DNA of 64,000 bases from Branchipolynoe longqiensis (GCA_030323885.1 CM059198.1:7896086-7960085); one strand, 5' to 3'; counted from the first letter of the stretch, positions 1 to 10,305 are shown. Made by a program: numbers and translations. Notes: generated by a model from the sequence alone, not told the origin.

Positions 1-2945
1 GCCATCAGTCCTGGCCAGAACACCGTGTCCCTCGCTAACTGTTTGCTTTTTATAACACCTAAATGAGCTTCATGCAACTTTTTTAACATGTCTGTCCGCA
101 TCGACTTAGGGATAATTATTTGTGAACCTCTTAACAGTATCCCTTCAGAAATGGTGATCTTGTCCTTAAATCTAAAAAACATTTGAACATCCGGGTCGAG
201 GGATTTCCCCTCATTAGGCCAACCATGTATTGACAAGTTAACAATTTTTTGTAGTGTTGGATCCAACACTGTCTCCTGTTTAACGGCCTGGACCATGTCT
301 GGATCAATCCCAATGGAAGCTATTGACATGTTCCGATCGTATAGGTCATCAGGGGTCACACTTGTAGTGTGGGCTCTCGATAGGGTATCTGCAAAGAATA
401 ATTCAGTACCTCTTAAATATTGTACCTCAATATTGTAATTCTGCAATCTCATACGCATTCGTTGCATTCTTGCCGAGAGGGAATGCACCGGTTTCGACAT
501 TATGGCCACTAAAGGTTTATGATCTGTGATTACTGTGATTTCGTTTCCATAAATATAATCGTGAAATTTATTGCACCCGAAACAAATGGCTAATAATTCT
601 TTTTCTATGACCGCATAATTGATTTGGGTTTCATTTAGTGCTTTGGATGCCATAGCTACTGGTAATTTATCCTGGAACAAGGTGGCACCCAATCCAAATT
701 TGGACGCGTCTACCTGCAGAACAATACGTTCCCTGCTACTGAAAAATCTCAACACTGGGGCGGTTGTTAACAAATATTTCAAATGTTCGAACGCTAATGC
801 TTGTTCTGACTCCCAATGCCAAGCTATATCTTTTTTCAATACTTGTCTCAACGGTTTAGTTATATGCGCCAGGTTGGGGATAAATTTGTGTACATAACCC
901 ATCATCCCTAAGAAACGTTGTAACGCGGGTTTGTCTGTCGGGCTGGGCATGTCGACGATTGCTTGTATCCTGTCAGCATTGGGCTGGATACCTTCTGACG
1001 TGATAACATGTCCGACATAATTTACATTTGTTTTACATATCTTCGACTTCTTCGGGTTCAGTTTCAGGTTTACTTGAACAGCTCGCTTCAAAACAGCTTC
1101 TAAACGTGAGTTATGCTCATCAATTGTCGACCCATGTACCAAGATATCATCTGTGATAACCTGTACACCTGGGAGATCCATTAGAATCATATTCATTTCC
1201 TGTATGAATATATCTCCCGCTGTTTTGATGCCGAACGGGAGTCGAGTAAACCTGAACCTGCCCCACGGGGTGTTGAATGTGCATAATTTTGAACTAGCAG
1301 TGTCGAGCTCGATCTGCCAGTATCCGCTATTTGCGTCTAGCACCGAAAAATATTTGGCACCGTGCAATGTCGCTACCACTTCTTCGACAGTCTTTACAGG
1401 GTATGGGCCTCGTAGAATGGCATTATTTAATCTTGTAGGATCTATGCATATGCGTAATTTCCCTGGTTTCCGGTCTATTGTCACAGAACTTACCCAAGGG
1501 GTAGGCTCGTCCTGTTTTATGATAACCCCTAGGTCTAACATTCTTTTTAGTTCCTTTTTGACATCGTCGACAATTGCTAGTGGCACTCGACGTGGAGGGT
1601 CGATTACAGGGCATATGTTCTTATCAACGTAAATCTTAGCATTAACTTTGATGAGGCCTAGACCCTGAAAAACTGTTGAGTATTGTCTTACCAGTCGATG
1701 TGCTATCGCATCACTCTCTACGGCGTCCAAGACATCCAAGCGCGCCAACAAGCCTAATTGGACACAGGATTGTTTTCCCAGAATTGCGCACCCGGCGTCC
1801 GTAACTTGAAATTTGACGCAGTGACCCTCGACATTAAGGGACACCTCCCCATGTGGGCGAATTTTATGCCCACCATACGTCACTAACTGGCAGACTGATG
1901 GAATCATACACGCTTTACGCATTTTATGGTACATGTCTAGTGGTAAAATATTAGCTTCTGAGCCAGTATCCAACTTAAAGCGGATATCTAGGCCATCCAC
2001 ACAAAATACAGTGTACCATAAGTCTTTGTTGTCCTTGTCACTAGTACACAAAGTCCCTACAAATAAGTCGCCAGTTACATCATTATTGTGAATGTTCTGT
2101 TCTTGGTGCGCGATGTCGTCCTTGGTGACATCAATCTCGTAGAGAGCTGCATTCCTACCTGGAGCTTGTTGTGATCGGCACATATTTATGAAATGTCCAA
2201 TCTTTCGACACCCTAAACACTCTTTTCCTCTCGCTGGACATGTTCCTGTTGCATGTGTAAAACCGCACTGGTTGCACTTGTTACCCGTTCGTCGACTCGC
2301 TTGTTGTTGTTGATATCGACCAGCTGATCGCCATATCCAAGGAGACGACCCTGCCGCAGGCCGTTGTCTGTTCGTGTATCCTGTTTGCACCGCATCGACT
2401 TGGTGTACGTCCCTTTGTTTTACCTGGGCGGACTTGATCTCGCTAAGTCGACATAACTGTATACATTCTTCCAGCTTCAGATCGGGCATTTGTAACAACT
2501 TGTTCCATACCACATCATCTGTTATACCGCATACAATTCTGTCACATAGCAACGAAGATTCCAATTGTTCATAGCAGCAATACTGCACTCGGTGTTTAAG
2601 TTCTCTGATAAACGAATCCATGCTCTGTTCCCCCTGATTAAACGAGTTGAACTCGTAACGAATGACTGTCAAATTCGTTTTACCTTCGCAATAACGTGCA
2701 AACGCGTCTACCGATGGTCCTATCTTGTCTTTGTCTGTGCCTTCCAGTGTGAACGTCCGATAAACCTTTTGGGCTTCCACCCCCGCGACGTGCAGAAATA
2801 CGCAGCACTGAATACGTTCTGTTTTTGTCGATACTCCAGCAGCTACAGCATATATCTCGTATGCCTGTAACCAGCACCTCCAATTGATCGCCATTTTCTC
2901 GTCCAAGTTGAGATATCCTGGCGGTTTCAGCCCGTGAAGCGCCAT
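1..2945 (-). CDS. gag-pol polyprotein of Ty3/gypsy element (3' end outside window)
   Basis: Retrotransposon polyprotein for capsid formation, reverse transcription and integration. Reverse-strand translation stays open for about 981 codons. The start is the ATG at 2945, the first after an in-frame TAA 12 bases upstream. Gag fills roughly residues 1-220. Two zinc knuckles follow near 224-256; the first is a C-x2-C-x3-H-x4-C variant and the second a standard C-x2-C-x4-H-x4-C. Retropepsin has LDTGS with Asp near 326. The reverse transcriptase has SVLDANSGYWQ, FTRLPFGI and the catalytic TDD near 598-600. RNase H has QVDASKFG (Asp near 746), EKELLAI, TDHKP and ADTLSR. The integrase zinc-binding domain begins near 958 (LHEAH) and WPG is visible before the edge. 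No gag/pol frameshift or stop separates the domains, so the proteins are presumably cut by the protease. I see no lesion, so the copy may be young. Confidence 0.93.
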   Translation of the reverse strand, partial: MALHGLKPPGYLNLDEKMAINWRCWLQAYEIYAVAAGVSTKTERIQCCVFLHVAGVEAQKVYRTFTLEGTDKDKIGPSVDAFARYCEGKTNLTVIRYEFNSFNQGEQSMDSFIRELKHRVQYCCYEQLESSLLCDRIVCGITDDVVWNKLLQMPDLKLEECIQLCRLSEIKSAQVKQRDVHQVDAVQTGYTNRQRPAAGSSPWIWRSAGRYQQQQASRRTGNKCNQCGFTHATGTCPARGKECLGCRKIGHFINMCRSQQAPGRNAALYEIDVTKDDIAHQEQNIHNNDVTGDLFVGTLCTSDKDNKDLWYTVFCVDGLDIRFKLDTGSEANILPLDMYHKMRKACMIPSVCQLVTYGGHKIRPHGEVSLNVEGHCVKFQVTDAGCAILGKQSCVQLGLLARLDVLDAVESDAIAHRLVRQYSTVFQGLGLIKVNAKIYVDKNICPVIDPPRRVPLAIVDDVKKELKRMLDLGVIIKQDEPTPWVSSVTIDRKPGKLRICIDPTRLNNAILRGPYPVKTVEEVVATLHGAKYFSVLDANSGYWQIELDTASSKLCTFNTPWGRFRFTRLPFGIKTAGDIFIQEMNMILMDLPGVQVITDDILVHGSTIDEHNSRLEAVLKRAVQVNLKLNPKKSKICKTNVNYVGHVITSEGIQPNADRIQAIVDMPSPTDKPALQRFLGMMGYVHKFIPNLAHITKPLRQVLKKDIAWHWESEQALAFEHLKYLLTTAPVLRFFSSRERIVLQVDASKFGLGATLFQDKLPVAMASKALNETQINYAVIEKELLAICFGCNKFHDYIYGNEITVITDHKPLVAIMSKPVHSLSARMQRMRMRLQNYNIEVQYLRGTELFFADTLSRAHTTSVTPDDLYDRNMSIASIGIDPDMVQAVKQETVLDPTLQKIVNLSIHGWPNEGKSLDPDVQMFFRFKDKITISEGILLRGSQIIIPKSMRTDMLKKLHEAHLGVIKSKQLARDTVFWPGLM

Positions 2946-2952
2946 GATTCGA

Positions 2953-2970
2953 CCTTAATATCTGACACCA
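2953..2970 (-). other. primer binding site, probably tRNA-Leu
   Basis: On the minus strand TGGTGTCAGA directly follows the LTR end. A TGG start immediately after the LTR is the normal position for a primer binding site. These ten bases complement the 3' end of animal tRNA-Leu (ending TCTGACACCA); the next eight do not clearly continue the match. The tRNA identity is inferred from memory. Confidence 0.6.
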
Positions 2971-3312
2971 TGTAATGACGTATTGACACAAATGGATTCT
3001 GTAACGTAACTGTTTATTGGAACCATACCTGGTGACGTCACTCATCGTGACCCGGTCTGACCTTTGACCCGAGATCAATACATTACACCTAGCACCAATG
3101 TCAGAACTACGCTGCCTGGCTACAGGAGGAGCCAGATCCGAACTTTCCTGCCAAAAGACATCACATGACCAAATTCAAACCGAACTGTATCCACGGCAAC
3201 ACAACTCCTCCAGGCGCAGACCGGACAACTTCAACTTTCTTCACCCCCCACACCTCTAACTAATAATGAGAACGGGAAGGGCTGAGGGTTTGGTTCCGGC
3301 CCATATATTACA
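2971..3312 (-). repeat. LTR of the Ty3/gypsy element (342 bp)
   Basis: In element orientation the LTR begins TGTAATATATGGGCC and ends CGTCATTACA, so it has TG...CA ends and a 6-bp TGTAAT/ATTACA terminal inverted repeat. AATAAA lies about 45 bases before its 3' end as a likely polyadenylation signal. It abuts the primer binding site exactly. Only one LTR is in the window. Confidence 0.82.
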
Positions 3313-3970
3313 TCAATGGGGATCAAAGTCCCCAGGGACTGTTCTTAAGTTATCCCGACTAGCACCCGACTTGATCTTGAACCTGAACTGTACATGAATC
3401 TGATGAATAAAGAACCACTATATACTACTTCCTGTCTCTTCCTTTCGTGAATTATACTGATGCATTTCATTCTACATCCATTACTTTCATTACAAGATTC
3501 ATTATTATCACAATAATCTGAATCAAATACTTTTATTGAGACCATAAAGGATTGTACTCTATCTGAATTAAATTTGATGAACAGAGAATTGGAATTGAAC
3601 AATAACTGTACTAACAATGGTTGTGAGCCCAGTGACTCAGCGCTGAAGACATTCTTTGTTCAGAGGATAAGTATATTTACCCCCCAAGAAAATAACCGTC
3701 CACATTGAGATAACACGCTAGACGTTAACTTGCAAATTGTATCTAACATATTAGGTCTTGTCGTTGTAATGGTTAACCGTTGACCTAATAATTGTTATAA
3801 TTAAAATTAAATGAAGAGGCACATCAATTAATAAAAAGCCTTTTTGCTCCGAAACGTGATGAACATTAACAAATAATTAAGTCACCACCAAAGGTTTGGC
3901 ACTAGGTCCTGTTTTCTTTTTGCTGAATCATCAAATTTGCCATTAATCGTTATAGTCTGCAATCCACATC
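3313..3970. other. no recognisable feature
   Basis: AT-rich sequence flanking the retrotransposon. I see no convincing coding frame, known repeat body or long inverted repeat here. Confidence 0.5.
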
Positions 3971-4395
3971 TAAGCTAAAATGCCTTATATGCGGTATGTG
4001 GCATGTGAATGCAAATGCAAATGCGGCAACAAATCGAAAAGCATGTAAATGAATAGTGGTGCTTCCATACATCCGAATGCGAACACAAACGGGAATGCGA
4101 ATGCGAATGCGGCAAATGGATCGACCCATGGACCGATTGGTGCGAATGTGAATGCGAATACTGCTGCGTTTGGCATAGAAAACAATACTAACTTTGATCT
4201 TCCTTCACAAATTTGGAGGAAAAACCCCCAAAAATGTCATAGGTAACTTATTTGGTGTGTTTTTTTTGTTTAACCATATCCCAGCCCAAAAAGTAAACAT
4301 CGGCTATTGGCGGTTGGCATATATCTATTCCGCATATACCACATTCGCATTCCCATGCCGCATGCCGCATACCACATATAAGGAATCTTAGCTTA
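3971..4395. mobile_element. MITE-like element with 35-bp imperfect terminal inverted repeats
   Basis: The left end TAAGCTAAAATGCCTTATAT and the inverted right end (4395 backwards, TAAGCTAAGATTCCTTATAT) match over about 35 bp with four differences. Both ends carry TA, as expected for a TA target duplication. The interior holds short GCGAAT-type hexamer runs (around 4078-4165) that make an open frame by chance, so no coding role is assigned. No transposase is present. Confidence 0.7.
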
Positions 4396-5075
4396 AAGCT
4401 CTATAGCCTGATAGTGTTGAACTTCTGTCATCTTCTACGATGAATGTAGGAGGTTCCCTTTACTTTGAAGTAACTTTGATTAAGATGATTAACTTTGAAA
4501 ATATTTGAAATGTAAACATGCCAAATTAATTTTGGCATGTTTGTCAAAATTCGGACTCCACTGGCTCCAACAGAAACAGCTTCTATTAAATTAATTGTTC
4601 TTGTTGCTTTTATTTTTACATCCTAGCAACATCGAAGGTCATATCAGGATTGGTACCGACTTGTGACAGTGCACATTCATGGTGACTTTATAGCACTGTC
4701 CCACTGGGAGATCAGGCCACCGGCACAATGACCCGATATCCCACACAGTTACATTGTCCTGACACTGCGCTAACCAGTACTTGTCATATCCTAATAATGC
4801 TGAGCGCCAGGCTAGATAGCAACACGTATAAGTTTTGTAAGTCATTGGTTTGACTCGGCTGGAATTCAAACTCCCAACCTTCAGCAAAGCCTGTGCTCTA
4901 TGGATTCGACCACTGTGTCCGGTCTATTTAATTGCCTTATTACCCTTCAATGAGGCACCAAGTGTCCAATAACTGCATAGGAATCTAAGGTCGATATAGA
5001 AAGTCAAATTTAGATAAGTCTTTTGCTTTGAAAAAAATGATTTTATTAGACAATGCAACGTTAATCCATTCATCC
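4393..5075 (+). mobile_element. MITE 1 copy, split by a SINE
   Basis: MITE 1 is the commonest inverted-repeat element here. Its consensus ends are TTAAAGTTGCATAGTCCGAT and the inverse, and the uninterrupted copy is about 350 bp (46349-46697). This copy is diverged at its left end and is cut at about 4600 by a SINE A; the remainder resumes at 4928 and ends near 5073 (GCAACGTTAA). Confidence 0.7.
4600..4927 (-). mobile_element. SINE A, near full length, inserted in MITE 1
   Basis: SINE A is a tRNA-headed SINE of about 340 bp ending in a CAACAACAAAC-type tail. Here the head is at the right (box B-like GGTTTGACTCGGC region, 4850-4925) and the tail at the left. The flanks share TTAATTG (left about 4595-4601, right about 4929-4935), a target-site duplication that shows retroposition into the MITE. 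Confidence 0.8.
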
Positions 5076-5369
5076 TATACCCTTTTTTGGTTTGGTTTGA
5101 AACTGTGTTCTTTAACTATTTGTGGTACTGAACTGCTTACTCTACTGTGGGAGTCTGGTATGATGCGGCTCCCGTTCCATCCTACTCGTTCTTCAATAGC
5201 GACAGGTTTACATCATCGGCTTCATATTGAAGCATACAAACAGGTCAGGTCTATTAATGGGCCACCACTAAAAGTCCATTATACAGCTCAGTGTCATGTG
5301 TTAGTGGACATAATGAGGGCTAGTCCATCATGAGGCATTCTAATTAAGAATAGGCTTGTCACGTAAGAC
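5076..5369. other. no recognisable feature
   Basis: AT-rich spacer between MITE 1 and the 105-bp array. No gene or named repeat was recognised. Confidence 0.4.
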
Positions 5370-6500
5370 TGATATACACAGTAATGTCGTGAAAGAGCAA
5401 GGGCTCTGCCAAGTCATTTGCTGTATTCGATGTAAGCAACATATTAATGGTACATATAGCGTCATTATTACTAGAATTATATACGTGTAATGTTGTAAAA
5501 GAGCAAAGTAAGTGCCAAGTGATTTTCTGTATTATATGTAATCAACATATTAATCGTACATATAGCGTAATTATTACTGAAATTATACATATATAATGTT
5601 ATGAAAGAGCAAAGTATTGGCCATATGATTGACAGTATGAGATGTAATCAACATATTAATGATACCCATGGTATTATTATTAATGGACTTATACTCATGT
5701 AATTTTGTGAAGGAGGAACGGCTCTGTTAAATGATTTAAAATATTAGATGTAATCACCATATTAATGGGGTATATAACATTATTATTAATGGATATACAC
5801 TCATGTAATTTTGCGAAGGAGAAATGGATGGCTTAAATGATTTACAATATTAGATGTAATCAAGGTTTTAATGGGGCATATAACATTAATATTACTTGTA
5901 CACTATGTAATTTTGTGAAGGAGAAATGGCTCTCTTAAATGATTTACAATATTAGATGTAATCAACGTTTTAAATGTGCATACCACATTATTATTAATGC
6001 ATGTATACTCATGTAAAGTTGTGAAAGAGCTAATGCTATGTTAAATGATTTACAATATTGGATGCAATCAACATATTAATGGTGCATATAGTGTCATTAT
6101 TATTAATGCTTGTATACTCATGTAATGTTGTGAAAGAGCTAACACTATGTTAACTGATTTACAATATTAGATGCAATCAACGTATTAATGGTGCATATAG
6201 CATCATTATTGATGGACTTAAGGGCAGAGTACGTGAGCACTGCCAGGCAAATTACAGCGTTTCAAGAGAGAGGGCGACACAATCGCTCCGATTGCATAGT
6301 AGATAAACAATTAATAACAGATCAGTACAGTAGATTACTTAGAATATAATAAGGTGTGAAAGCTTCCAATTAATTATACTGGCATAGAGCTTATACATCA
6401 CATTAATGTTGCAAAAGAGCAAGCACTCTATCAAGTTATTTATAGTATTAGAAGTAATCAACATAATAATGGTACATACACCATTACTACTTTAATTTGT
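5370..6500 (+). repeat. diverged tandem array, period about 105 bp
   Basis: The phrase AATCAACATATTAATGGT and its variants recur near 5435, 5540, 5647, 5752, 5859, 5961, 6066 and 6176, each followed by a TCATGTAATTTTGTGAAGGAG-like phrase. That gives roughly eight units of 105-110 bp with substantial divergence. One further unit at 6395-6500 is separated by about 180 bp of unrelated sequence (6216-6394). Confidence 0.8.
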
Positions 6501-6509
6501 AGTAACATT

Positions 6510-7333
6510 TATTTTAGATGGCGTATGTTTTGAAATTGTTTGAAGCGCAAACAAACATAATTAATCGTGGCACACTTGCCAAAACTCTAACACCATACGC
6601 TTCAGTAGTACCAGGTTCTTTTCAATTGACTTAGTATTCCCTTCTATTTGGAAACACGGTATAAAGTCCATGGCTCGAATCTGTGGTTGTGTAGGCAGGC
6701 TATATTGAAATCAATACAGCTAAAAAGAGAAAGGAAGAGTATAAAGAGTGAAAGAAGAGAGAGAGCCAAGCCCTCAAGTTTATTATATATATGGTACATG
6801 GATCCTGTATAGTATATCGCCTGACCACATTCTCCCAATGAGAAACAAGCAACTACAGCTCTACCAATGATAAACACGCATTTCTGGTCTCCATGGTTAC
6901 AGTGATCTGCCCAGCACCACCAAGCGCCGTGGCTCCCTTGGTCACCACCTGCCCTGAGCTGAATGTGTGGTGATCCATGACTAGCAGAGGGCGGAGGGGG
7001 TAGTGGGTAGATCTCTGAGTGCCCCTTACACACTATCTTACTATCACCACAATGTCTATTTATCAATGAGTCAAGTACCACCAGCAACTACATAAACACA
7101 GTTATGCACCTGGCCTTTTATACCTTTTTCATAAATAGAACATTTGCATTCACCCACCAATGCATCATTATCGGAATATTTTACAATATGTTTAATAAGT
7201 GATGTTCCGTTGTGTGTGACAACCCATGTGTAAGAAATGCACCAGTATGTCGATTAGATGTGTAGAATAAAATCTATATAAGTGGTTTGTTTCTCAATAA
7301 TTGATACATTCAGTTAACGATGCAACTTTAATG
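6510..7333 (+). mobile_element. MITE 1 copy, left end missing, split by an LTR
   Basis: The left part (6510-6658) contains the AAACTCTAACACCATA and CCCTTCTAT phrases of MITE 1. The right part (7186-7333) resumes with TGTTTAATAAGTG and ends GATGCAACTTTAA. A 527-bp LTR separates them. Confidence 0.7.
6659..7185 (-). repeat. solo LTR, same family as 40282-40793
   Basis: This block shares a body with 40282-40793: GTGGTTGTGTAGGCAGGCTA near the start, a GAGAGAGAG tract, CCACAC...CAGCA blocks and the end CGGAATATTTTACA. The better copy has TGTAAAAT/ATTTTACA ends, which defines an LTR. An AATAAAC signal lies on the minus strand, so the element probably reads that way. No internal retroviral domain accompanies it. 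A 147-codon open frame across it is not coding by any sign I can see. Confidence 0.65.
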
Positions 7334-7355
7334 AAATGCACCAACTTCACACACA

Positions 7356-7790
7356 GGCCATAATCGATTAACACAACCCGGGCGACTCGGGTGACCCGAG
7401 TCGTCAGAATTTCAAATAGAACACCGGGAGTGGAGTCGACAAATACACTTGCCATGTGCAAAACGACCCGACGCGACCACCTCTTGGCTTGGGTAGCTAG
7501 GAGCGATGATGTCACATTTGCGCTGGTACCACCCTGCAGGATAACAGCCATCGGTACCAGTCATACATGTTTTTTTGGGGTAATAACATAGATTAATGTA
7601 ATGGAAATATCACTAAACTATGCCATCATAAAACAATTTAAATCCTATTTTGCTGTACTTATATCGGTTATTAAAAAAAAATTAAACCACCATTTTTTCC
7701 ACCCTGAGCATGGAGAAGCGTATTCTGTAGGATATGCGCATGCGCGAAAAAGTGGCTCGGGTGACCTGAGTTGATTAATCGATTACGCCC
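7356..7790. mobile_element. MITE-like inverted-repeat element
   Basis: The left end GGCCATAATCGATTAACACA and the inverted right end (GGGCGTAATCGATTAATCAA from 7790) form terminal inverted repeats that extend into GGGTGACC. A second, more decayed copy is at 24863-25319. Both share ATTTCAAATAGAACAC near the left and GCGCATGCGC near the right. Confidence 0.65.
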
Positions 7791-8640
7791 ACAAAGGCTA
7801 TCCACGAGTAGTGGGAAAGAAGCTGGTAAGTAGTATATATAATTGTATATTTGAATCAGGTATACATTGGAATTGTATCTGGCTAATGTCTTGGTCACAA
7901 ATGCATTGTGGTGCGTTTTCGGCGGCCATAATTCGACGCATCGTCCAAACCATTCGGTCACCGTACGGTAGGATACGGTGGCCGTACGGCGCCGCAAGCG
8001 TTTGCATTTTTTTAAAGTTGAAGTTATCTTAACTTTGGAAAATTGCAACGCCGCAGGACACATTCCCACCACAATCACGCCATATGGTCACCTTTGTTGC
8101 CATCAAGGAAAATGCCTTAAAATGAATATCAACATGGTACAAAATTCATGTTTGTGTGAGCAATATTAAGAAAGTTATGATGGTTTGATACATTAAAGAC
8201 ATGTAAACAGTTCAACACAAACCGCAAGGTGCCTTGCGGTGAAAGTACGATTTGTGAATAGATAAACCGCAGACTGTAATGCCATAACATTTGCATAAAC
8301 TGCAAGACACACGGCAGACCACAGCACCATAAGGCGATCGCAGCATTTGTGACCTAGGCTTTATCGACAATATCGATTTCCTCCTAACACACCATTCAAT
8401 CTGTTCCTGTTGTATACAGTGTGATAGTGCATGGTGCTTCCTGTAAGGGGATATGTATATATACTGATATATAGAATCAATTCCTGCAGTGTGTGTTGCG
8501 CAAAAGGGGCCCACCCACCAATTACCCCGACAACTGGGTGGGGAGGGGGGGGGGTGCACTCCGCAAATATCACCAGGAGGAATATATATAGAGTACACGT
8601 TCCCCTAGCATTTATACTTGTATACTGACTCATAAAATGA
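7791..8640. other. unassigned sequence with a perfect 9-bp hairpin
   Basis: No gene or repeat family was recognised. It contains CG-containing inverted motifs (ACCGTACGGT, 7958-7988), a perfect hairpin at 8221-8240 (ACCGCAAGG, loop TG, CCTTGCGGT) and a G tract at 8538-8553. It may be one or more old MITEs. Confidence 0.4.
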
Positions 8641-8643
8641 ATA

Positions 8644-9012
8644 CTTATCGCTACCTAGCCTGGCACTCAGCATTAATATGATATGACAAGGACTGGTTAG
8701 CACAACATCAGGATAAGGTGACTGTGTGGGATATCAGGTCATGGTGCCAGCAGCCCGGTCTCCCAATGGGGAAGCACTTTTAGCTTCCTAGCCTGACGGT
8801 CGGGATTAATAGTATAGGGCAAGGACTGGTTAGCTCAGTGTCAGGACAATGTGACTGAGTGGGATATTGGGTCATGGTGCTGGTGGCCTGATTTCCCAGT
8901 GGGGCAGAACTGTAAAGTCACCATTAGTGCGCACTGTCAAAAGTCGGTACCCGTCCTGATATGACCATAGATGTTGCCAGGACATGAAACTCCAACAACC
9001 AACCAACCAACT
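8644..9012 (+). mobile_element. two headless SINE A copies in tandem
   Basis: The first copy runs from CTACCTAGCCTGGCACTC to about 8780 and stops before the tail. The second starts with CTTCCTAGCCTGACGG at about 8787 and continues to GTTGCCAGGACATGAAACTC and an AACCAACCAACC tail. Neither carries the tRNA-like head. Confidence 0.75.
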
Positions 9013-9155
9013 CCGACTCTTCCCCATTGTCCTTTGGCGTGCCTGACCCACCAGTTCGCTCCTAACCTCTCCCGCTCTTCCCTCGACTCTCTACCCGAGC
9101 TTCCGCAAACCTCTCCCTGCTTCTTCACCAACCCAGTACCCACAAAATAAACTAA

Positions 9156-9462
9156 AACTTGTTTTATTTAACAATGCTTCCAGAGCACATTGATTTTTAT
9201 CATCGGCTATTGGACGTCAAACATATGGTCATTTTGACATATTTATTTGGAGGAAACCCACTGCTGCCATATAGGCTACACTTTCTGATCAGCAGCAAGG
9301 GGTCTTTTCTAAGCACTTTCCCACAGACAGGACAACACATACGACAGCCTTAATGAACCAGTTGTGGACCACTGGTTGGAATGGCGAATAACCCAAACTC
9401 TAAATGGGTCCACTGAGCAGGATCGATAGGATGACCACCACCTTCACAGGTGGACACTCCCC
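9156..9462 (-). mobile_element. SINE D, near full length (mollusc-type)
   Basis: On the minus strand it reads from a CCACCTGTGAAGGTGG head through GGTCCACAACTGGTTCATTA and CCAATAGCCGATGAT to AATCAATGTGCTCTGG and an AAATAAAACAAG tail. I recall this body as widespread in gastropod and bivalve sequences, and it is the main basis for suggesting a mollusc. Other copies are at 31413 and 36128. Confidence 0.75.
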
Positions 9463-9532
9463 CACAAACAAAAACACGCACAAACAAGAACAAAACAAAG
9501 AGAAGAGAGCAGGTGGAATTCAGTGAGGGGTG

Positions 9533-10305
9533 TGAGCGTGTGATGGTGTGATGGTGTGAGGGTGTGAGGGTGTGAGGGTGTGATAGTGTGAGGGTGTGAG
9601 GGTGTGAGGGTGTGAGGGTGTGAGGGTGTGAGGGTGTGAGGGTGTGAGGGTGTGATGGTGTGATGGTGTGAGGGTGTGAGGGTGTGAGGGTGTGAGGTTG
9701 TGAGGGTGTGAGGTTGTGATGGTTTGAGGGTGTGAGGGTGTGATGGTATGAATGTGTGAGGGTGTGAGGATGTGAGGGTGTGAAGTGGTGTGAGGGTGTG
9801 ATGGGAGGATGGTGTGATGGTGTGAGGTTGTGAGGGTGTGAGGATGTGATGGTTTGATGGTGAAAGGGTGTGAGGGTGTGAGGTATGATGGTGTGAGTGT
9901 GTGAGGGTGTGAGGATGTGAGTGTGTGAGGGTGTGATGGTGTGAGGGTGTGAGGGTGTGATGTTGTGAGGGTGGGGTTATGGGTGTGAGGGTGTGAGGGT
10001 GTGAGCGTGAGGTTGATGGTGTGATGGTGTGAGGGAGTGAGGGTGTGAGGGTGTGAGGGTGTGAGGTGTGAGGTTGTGAGGTGTAGGGTGTGATGGTGTG
10101 AGGGTGTGAGGTTGGTGTTGAGGGTGTGAGCATGTGAGGGTGTGAGAGTGCGAGGGTGTGAGGATGTGAGGGTGTGAGGGTGTGAGGGTGTGAGAGTGAA
10201 TGTGTGAGGGTGTGAGGGTGTGAGGGTGTGAGGGTGTGAGGGTGTGAATGTGTGAGGGTGTGAGGGTGTGAGGGTGTGAGGGTGTGAGGGTGTGCAGGGT
10301 GCAGG
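9533..10305 (+). repeat. octamer array (GGTGTGAG)n, about 770 bp
   Basis: The unit GGTGTGAG recurs almost without a break, with GGTGTGAT and similar variants. The G-rich strand places GGG every 8 bases (GGG TGTGA GGG TGTGA), which fits the usual G-quadruplex rule with 5-base loops. Long open frames on the opposite strand (HTLTPSHP-like) are translation of the repeat and are not genes. Confidence 0.95.

Larger units (their letters stand above)
1..3312 (-). mobile_element. Ty3/gypsy LTR retrotransposon, 5' part, cut by window edge
   Basis: Read on the minus strand the order is LTR (3312-2971), primer binding site (2970 downward), then a single gag-pol frame from 2945 to the window edge. The rest of integrase, the polypurine tract and the second LTR lie outside, to the left. 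The gag zinc knuckles, DTG protease and single fused frame resemble the metazoan Mag-like (K02A2.6-type) branch of Ty3/gypsy; that clade placement is from memory of the family. The 5 bases next to the LTR are TCAAT (3313-3317), the expected target-site duplication if the other end shows the same. Confidence 0.93.

Noticed and set aside
1153..1632. 159-codon plus-strand frame
   Set aside because: Antisense shadow of the reverse transcriptase in the Ty3/gypsy element.
6644..7087. 147-codon minus-strand frame
   Set aside because: It lies within a solo LTR and is not shared intact with the other LTR copy.
9444..10133. 229-codon minus-strand frame (His/Thr/Pro/Ser repeats)
   Set aside because: Pure translation of the octamer array; no other coding sign.
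9533..10305. Telomeric repeat
   Set aside because: The unit GGTGTGAG is not the TTAGGG expected in molluscs, and it is internal.
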